Positions 58,450 through 64,000 of a stretch of 64,000 nt of DNA are shown here, one piece after another; position 1 is the first letter of the stretch, and each line of letters opens with the position of its first letter. This DNA is from Atkinsonella hypoxylon. Lineage: Eukaryota; Ascomycota; Sordariomycetes; Hypocreales; Clavicipitaceae. Where the stretch lies: assembly GCA_000729835.1 (NCBI GenBank), contig JFHB01000051.1, positions 1 through 64,000 on the forward strand. The letters run 5' to 3'. A program made the translations under genes and the position numbers. The notes beneath the pieces are model-generated. The model was not told the DNA's origin and did not search any database. It saw nothing but the letters and a program-made list of their open reading frames with translations.

Positions 58450-58642
58450 GCATATCCTGGCGCTTGCATTGCCGACTCATCAGTCGAATATGTCAACCAC
58501 CCCCCCCCCCTTCAAAAAAAAAAAAAAAAAAACTCTCCACGGTTCCACATCCAAGCTCGGATGTTGCCAGAAAATATACCAAAGCATTCGTCCCGGATTT
58601 TAAAACCCGCAAGCCATGTATGTAAAGCGCGTAACTCAGCTG

Positions 58643-60000
58643 CTAGGCCATCTGCGTCATTTTCAAGCCGGGATTCTGCTTTTCCAGCGTAGAATCTACA
58701 AATGACTGCAGTGGGCTGACAAGCCCCCGAGCCTCTGCTGCTGCTGTCCTTGCACCGTGCTTGCCAAGCCGATGCTCTGCAATGTTTGCAACTGCGCATC
58801 TCTCTGAGCAATACACCGTTGCCTGCTTCATGTCCAGGCACTCGTTGCAAGCTACCGTAGTTGATGTTCCATCGCCCATCTCCACATCTTCGTCGCTCAA
58901 TTGCACGCAACTGTCTCCAGCCTCACAATCATGATTCGAATCCACATGGCCGTCCTACAATGCAAAGTCAGCGGCAGGGGTCTTGTAGCGACATTGTCTG
59001 CCTAGCATTCACTCACATGGCCCTTGCTGTAGCATTCCTCGGAGCAGTACACCGTCATCTTGACATCCCCTCCCGCTTGCACCAAAGCTTGGCAGATGCC
59101 ACAGGAGAAGACGTCACTGGTAGATACTTCTTCGCCACACAACAAGCAAGGCGGAAGGTCATATAGCTCGGCCTTCGCACTGCCAGCTTGAGCTCCCTTA
59201 AGGCTCTTAGCCTGCATTTTGTTCTGCTCAAATGCCGTCTTGGCTCTTCGTAACTCGTCCAACCTCGCCTGGTGACTCTCTCGCTGCGGCTGTGAGCTTC
59301 TGCTTCGTTGGAAATCTTGCACGATTTTGTTGATAATATCCTCCAGTGTCATGTCGTCGCTCCTCTTGTACTCCTCCAAGTACTTTTCGGCGTTTTCTAA
59401 AACCTGACCGGTCGACTGATCGATGAAAAACTCTGCAATGTAGAGCTTCTTGAGTTCTCCACTGTCCGTCGTCGCGCCTACCTTTTCCGCGAACTTATCC
59501 ACTCCAGACGGCCAATTCGGCGGCTTTCCTATGCCCCCTAGCATGGTTTGTATGAGTTCCTCGCGGGAACGATCAGGATCATCGAGCATCCCTCTGAGTT
59601 CATCTTGGTTGACGTCGTGATTGGAGGCCGCAATGAACTCTGGGTATCTCCTCAGGACCCATCGATACCACGCCTCTTTTTCGGATTCTATTCTGGCCTC
59701 GACGGATTTCATGCTTCGTTTCCGATCCTTGACATCCTGAAAAAGACCGTCGAGTTCATGCAAAAAGGCCTTTCGTTGGGCGAACCATTCCCTTTCCTCA
59801 CCATCGCTATATCTTGACCGTAACCTGTCCAATATCTTCCCATAGCACGCCTGGCACTTGGTAACATTGTCCTTGCCACAATTGTGCTTGCAGGTGCTTT
59901 TCAGTACAGCAACCTGTTTAGCACAGAGTGTCTTTTGACGCTTAGAAACATTGAGTTCCGTCCAGTGCTCTGGCAAAGAGTAGCTTGACGGAGTGCCCAT
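58643..60000 (-). CDS. Protein with two MYND-like zinc clusters, unknown function
   Basis: 431 residues from two exons, 60000-59017 and 58954-58643; a 62-nt intron with GTGAGT donor joins YSKGHDGHVDSNHD. The N-terminal third has a small Cys cluster (CKHNCGKDNVTKCQAC). The middle is charged and helical (DELRRAKTAFEQNKMQAKS is coiled-coil-like). Two C-terminal zinc-binding motifs follow: CLLCGEEVSTSDVFSCGICQ continuing to TVYCSEECYSKGH, and CNECLDMKQATVYCSERC continuing to EHRLGKH; both resemble MYND fingers, which usually mediate protein contacts. I took ATG 60000; an ORF extension upstream relies on a non-ATG start. Divergent from SF3B5 across 370 bp. Family function unknown. Confidence 0.85.
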
Positions 60001-60370
60001 TTCGACGGTCCTCACTTCTCTTGTGATTTTAGATGCGAATACCTACAGCCAACGAAGCATAACCTCTGCCCAGCGATCAGTGATACAATGCCAGAATTGA
60101 AGTGAGACGCAGAAGTAAGTGAGGACGAAAAATTCAACCCCGATGCAAGTTTAAGCTGATTTGGTCCCTGTCAAAGAGTGCTCGTAGGGTTGCCGAAGTT
60201 CAAGCGAGTTGCCCCACAGCGAGTTTGCGACAACAACATGTGGCTTGCGACAACTTCCCAATCTTTCCTATTTCAACTGTTCAAGAAAAGCACACCCGGT
60301 ACTTTCTTACTTCACATATAAAAACTCCTGCACAACACGATTTTGAACTGTTCCGGATCCTCAATAAAAC
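60001..60370. promoter_or_regulatory. Divergent promoter, zinc-cluster gene / SF3B5
   Basis: 370 bp between two head-to-head starts; must carry both promoters and leaders. No factor site assigned. Confidence 0.5.
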
Positions 60371-60750
60371 ATGGTCGGTTCCAGCTCACTCGCCCACTCC
60401 CACTCCCTTCTCTTAGCTGACCAGCGCAACAGGCCGACAAGCTCCGTACCCAGCAAGAACTCGAACGACTCCAGGCGAAGTACATCGGAACTGGCCATCC
60501 AGACACGACCAGCTGGGAGTGGCGAACGAACGTGCAGCGCGACACATACGCTTCTATCGCCGGGCATCGACCACTCCTCGCCTACGTCGCCCTCGCTGAG
60601 AATGAGCCCTTGGTAAAGGTTCGGGCAAGGATGATTCGCGTACGTTCACCTTTTGAAGATAACGTCTTGTCTAGCGAGAGGTTGCTGAGATCCGGTTATG
60701 AAAAGAAAATGATTCAGCCGGCTGGACCGCCGCCGCCACGAGAAGATTAG
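60371..60750 (+). CDS. SF3B5: SF3B5/SF3b10 (Ysf3), U2 snRNP SF3b subunit
   Basis: Small SF3b subunit needed for branch-point recognition in pre-mRNA splicing. Predicted exons 60371-60373, 60433-60639, 60706-60750, giving 84 residues, the usual family length. The first coding exon is the ATG alone: the intron starts GTCGGT and ends after CTGACCAGCGCAACAG, and the join gives MADKLRTQQELERLQAKYIG, the family N-terminus. The rest is textbook: GTGHPDTTSWEW, QRDTYASIAGH, AYVALAENEP, KMIQPAGPPPPRED. The second intron has a GTACGT donor and an AAAAG acceptor (weak, but the phase and the resulting MIRKMIQP fit). Reading exon 1 without splicing yields a meaningless frame, so automatic predictions would miss this gene. 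Confidence 0.92.
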
Positions 60751-61003
60751 CGTTGCAAATCACGGATCCTTCAACAATATGCATGGGTTTTGGTTTAGCG
60801 TTGGTGGGCAATTTGTTGCATTTAGCCGGCGGTTTTTTTTTTTTTTCTTGGGTGGAAATACCCGCGGACATGGGGATATGCAGGGCAACTATGCGGCTGC
60901 TCGGGCCGTATATTCATCAAATCATGATTTATAAAGATTAGACGTGGGACAAGCTCAAACCCGTAGTATCCCTGCATATTCCCATAACACACTACGTCTC
61001 TTG
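60751..61003. other. Convergent intergenic region
   Basis: 250 bp between SF3B5 and NSE3 3' ends, with a poly-T run at about 60833-60846. Confidence 0.5.
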
Positions 61004-61998
61004 TTAATTCTCGTTACGTCGTTGACTACTGCCAGCTTCCCCTTCGCCAGCATCCCCCCTGATGCTTTTCCTCTCCTTGATACCTAGACTGGCCCTCAGC
61101 TTCTTCTCCAAATCATCGTCTGAGCCACCATAAACCTCCCGGACCATACCCATCACACCATCAAGCCCAATCTCCTCCTTAGCTCGAGGCCCAACATGCC
61201 AGGTAATTATATGGTCCCCGTCTTGTCCTGTAGGGGGACGTTCAATTTTCTTGATCACGTATCCATGTCTTTCCATCTTCTTCAGGGTCGCCTCCGTCTT
61301 TTCGCTCGCCACATTCTGGTCCGCATTAAGCCGCAACAGGTACCGTTTCAGTTTTTGCTCGCTGAGCTCTCCGCCGTTAAGCCATATCAGAGACACGACA
61401 AGAGTGTAGAATGCAACATACGTCGCTTCATCATCCGCACTGGGTATTCGCGAAGGCCTGATGATGGATGCGCTTCGGTAGGCGTCGGGCAAAGTGGACG
61501 TTAGTATGTAGGCTCCCGAGCCGAGTTTGGGTTGCGAGTTCGTCCGCATAGCTGTATGGACATGTTCAGTCTTCAATCTAGTACGGGAATAACTCTGCGT
61601 ACCTTGTCTCTTTTCTTGAAGCGACATTTTCTCCCTGACCGATAGCTCTCTGAGCTCCATTCCCCAGACCTGTCTCAGTTGCTGCTGCGCAAGGGCAAAT
61701 ATTCTCTTGAAAGACCGGCCTTTGTTTCCTAGCACTTAATCAAACAAGTTAGCAAAGAGCTGGGACTTGCGGGGAAATTGACATAGAATTTACCTCGTTC
61801 TTTTATACCATCGCGCCGTATAGGTGTTCGTGAGTATTCGCATGAAATAGCATAGCGAACTAGCTTCTTCGCCAGTTGCTCATCGGCTCTATTCTCAGCT
61901 TGTCCCTCCTCATCCATCGGTTCATCAGACTCGTATTCCACCCTCTGGTCAGATCGGTCTCTATTCATTCTCGGTCGGGGTCGAGAATCATCATCCAT
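61004..61998 (-). CDS. NSE3: NSE3, MAGE-domain subunit of the SMC5/6 complex
   Basis: Pairs with the E3 ligase Nse1 and kleisin Nse4 in the SMC5/6 complex, acting in DNA repair and replication in the nucleus. Exons 61998-61794, 61734-61603, 61551-61004 give 294 residues; junctions read KERVLGNKGRSFKRIF and KRQAMRTNSQPKLGSG. The MAGE homology region covers most of the protein: ADEQLAKKLVRYAISCEYS, IRRDGIKERV, FALAQQQLRQVWGMEL, ATYVAFYTLVVSLIWLNGG, ELSEQKLKRYLLRLNAD, KKMERHGYVIK. The acidic N-terminus and polar C-terminus are probably disordered. Fungi normally have one MAGE gene, so the call is firm. Head-to-head with SLS1. Confidence 0.92.
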
Positions 61999-62333
61999 AT
62001 CGTCGTCGGCCAGAAGTTAAAGGAGATTTAGAATGGGTCCGTCGCAGATTTGTACGAGTTCATCTTATCAGCCGTCTTCGTCCCGCAAGCAAAGCTTGTC
62101 ATTCTCAAGAATAGTTGACAGTTAATGGCGGGGCAACACTCGGACGACTTGAACGCGTGATTCTAGCCAAAGCGCGTTCACTTCCCACCTCCGTTTTTCT
62201 TATCGATAAGCGCAAGATCCTGTCGCAAATTTCCAGGAGCTCCCCTACAGTCTTGGAGCAAAAGTATGCCGATGCGCCGATAGGGACCGAACAGCATGCC
62301 TTGAGGCCTCCAAACTACGCAAGGTTTTCCCTT
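61999..62333. promoter_or_regulatory. Divergent promoter, NSE3 / SLS1
   Basis: 335 bp between divergent starts. An in-frame reading extends the SLS1 ORF back to 62115, but that part is not presequence-like and is more likely leader. Confidence 0.45.
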
Positions 62334-64000
62334 ATGATCTCACGAGCCGCGCAATTGCCGCGCATCTGTCTGGCATGCCGAATCGGGCTGTCGCAGCGAC
62401 CAATCACCGCGCCAAGATGGTCCCTGCTATGTGTCGATGGACGACCACAGCGTCGCCTCGCTTCCGATTTTTCGCCCCAGAGCAAGGAGAGGATGGAGGC
62501 CTTGATATCAGGCGCACTAGACCTCGAATCTGACTTCAAGAGCCAAAAAACAGCAAAACCAAAAGGCCGGCGGAGTAGCAAAGTGCGACAGCGAGGCTCA
62601 GCCAAGGAAAGGCTGGCTGGATGGGAACTCGGGCCGAACGAAAACCCCTTAGCTACCCGAGCTGTCCAAACAAATCCTCTCCGTGGCCGAAAAACCACAT
62701 CTGTGGATCAAACGCTACCAGAAACTCCCTCTGAAGGCGGTGTGAAGACGACTTTACGATCAGAGGCCAAACCTAGATCTCAAACGAAGACCTTCCGCCA
62801 CGACCTCATTAGCCGCCAGAGTCTTGGAGTCGACGCTCTCGGCAAGCCAGTCGAAGCGATCATCTTAAAGAATCCCAACAGGCTGAAGAAAAGCCGCAAG
62901 CCGATTCCAGTACTGGAAGAGGAGCCTGCTCCAGCGGGAATCCCATTAGAGTGGCAAACCATCTTGCCCCCAGATTCTGCCGAGTCCAGTCTATCGGACG
63001 AAGTGTGGCAAAACATCAAGGAGATACGGCCCCAGCACACGAAGGTGGTGAGAAGAAAAGACTTTGACAAATTGGTGCAGCGTCTCGTCAATGGCTTCAC
63101 CCAGGAGCAGCTAGTGACATACTTCAACCGCGGTAAATGGGACGATGACTGGGAAGACAAAGATACGGCGAGGTATTCCTGGATAATCAGACAGAGTCCC
63201 TGGGCCGCTGCTGAATCGAAATACAGCGGTACTCTGACGCCCAAGCAGAAGCAGGCTGCCTTGATCTTGGCCGCAAAATGGAAGATCGACATCCAAGAGC
63301 ACATCGAGGGACTCGGAAGGGCGGTGCTCTGGCTGCCGCCTGACATTTTCCAGCTGATTACTCGTCAGTGAGACACGTTTTGTGCGAACATAGTGCTTGG
63401 AAGCTAACACGACGTGCGTCCTAGGCCCATCGAGCGGGATCATCGAGCGTCTGAGCAGCGACTTTCTTGACGCATCGAATAACGAGCGAATAAGCACCAA
63501 CATTGAGGAGTGCAGACTGGGCATCTACAGTCGAAAGTCTACCGTCATAACCATAATGAACCGGCTCGACGAAATTGTCCAAACCATGAGCTCACAAACT
63601 ATATCTGTAAAGCATATCGCTCCGGAAAGCCTGGCGGAGCCAGTGCTAGATGAGCTGGTAACAATCACCAAGACAGTCCTGCGGTATAACGCAGATAATG
63701 CAGTACGAATTAAACTCACCCCAAAGTTCCTCGATGCGGAATGTGCTAATCTCATACTTCCAGGAACTCTCTGTGTCATGGCTTGCTGAACCGGACTCGT
63801 CTTCAGGCAGATTTGAAAGTCCCGCCGATATAGTTTCAAGGTTGTTGGTTGACCGTACCTTACCACACCATGCACAAGCTCATATTCTCCCACGGGACAC
63901 GACGTCGAAATCTCGAAAGCGCGTCTTCCTAACCCACCAGAGGGAAAAAAGAGGCCTGTCATGGAAGGACAAGCTTCAACAGTGGCACCGTTATGTCACC
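62334..64000 (+). CDS. SLS1: SLS1-like mitochondrial membrane protein (3' partial)
   Basis: Mitochondrial inner-membrane factor that couples mitochondrial transcription and translation. Exons in view: 62334-63363, 63425-63702, 63764 to beyond the window; junctions have GTCAGT/CTAG and GTACGA/CCAG with a GCTAAT branch. I chose ATG 62334 because MISRAAQLPRICLACRIGL followed by Arg-rich sequence (QRRLASDF) is a mitochondrial presequence. Family-type segments: EVWQNIKEIRPQHTKVV, KDFDKLVQRLVNGFTQEQL, SGTLTPKQKQAALILAAKW, GRAVLWLPPDIFQLITR. The second exon contains NEERIS-like and STVITIMNRLDEIVQTM helices. The last exon is open through the window end. Identification rests on the N-terminal domain; confidence moderate-high. 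Confidence 0.85.

Larger units (their letters stand above)
55644..58642. other. 3 kb region of uncertain content
   Basis: Begins with the 3' flank of SCW1 and ends at the zinc-cluster gene. It contains a short inverted repeat and two minus-strand ORF pieces with protein-like composition (58204-58449 and 57382-57526), which may be exons of a small gene or relics. No family recognised. Confidence 0.4.

Noticed and set aside
1..64000. tRNA, rRNA, CRISPR and biosynthetic megasynthase genes
   Set aside because: None seen: no tRNA T-loop with cloverleaf partners, no 5S-like sequence, no direct-repeat array, no PKS or NRPS motifs.

Overview
The window is nuclear DNA from a filamentous ascomycete fungus. 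Short introns (about 55-220 bp) have GT..AG ends and CTAAC/CTGAC-like branch points. There are GPI-anchored and CFEM wall proteins and housekeeping genes of recognisable fungal type. I infer Sordariomycetes, probably Hypocreales, from the overall character of the proteins; this is not proven. I rebuilt gene models by joining exons by eye, so splice sites are predictions.

Left part (1-23.5 kb): a 5'-truncated CFEM/GPI wall protein with internal tandem repeats; a peroxisomal 4-coumarate-CoA-ligase-like enzyme; a GPI-type secreted aspartic protease; a fungal-specific protein of unknown function; an HSL-like alpha/beta hydrolase divergent from a short-chain dehydrogenase; ATP12 divergent from SEC21 (gamma-COP) across a promoter with a TCACGTGA site; and a secreted CAP/PR-1 protein.

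Middle (23.5-40.3 kb): a 4 kb gene-poor stretch, EFR3 (plasma-membrane scaffold of the PI4-kinase), a single-pass membrane protein, a long low-complexity upstream region and the Rap-type GTPase gene RSR1/krev-1 (eight exons), then a decayed short-chain dehydrogenase pseudogene.

Gene-sparse compartment (about 40.3-53.9 kb): AT-rich and low in genes. It carries a small tandem family of secreted six-cysteine proteins, two intact copies flanking one broken copy. Their leader, promoter and intron are much better conserved than the mature protein, the pattern expected of an arms-race (effector-like or antagonist) family. I consider this the most novel item in the window.

Right part (53.9-64 kb): the RRM protein SCW1/WHI3, a 3 kb poorly explained interval with a short inverted repeat, a protein with two MYND-like zinc clusters divergent from SF3B5 (U2 snRNP; its first coding exon is only the ATG), NSE3 (SMC5/6 complex), and the 5' part of SLS1 (mitochondrial gene expression), which runs off the window.

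No tRNA, rRNA, CRISPR array, telomere repeat or intact transposon was recognised.
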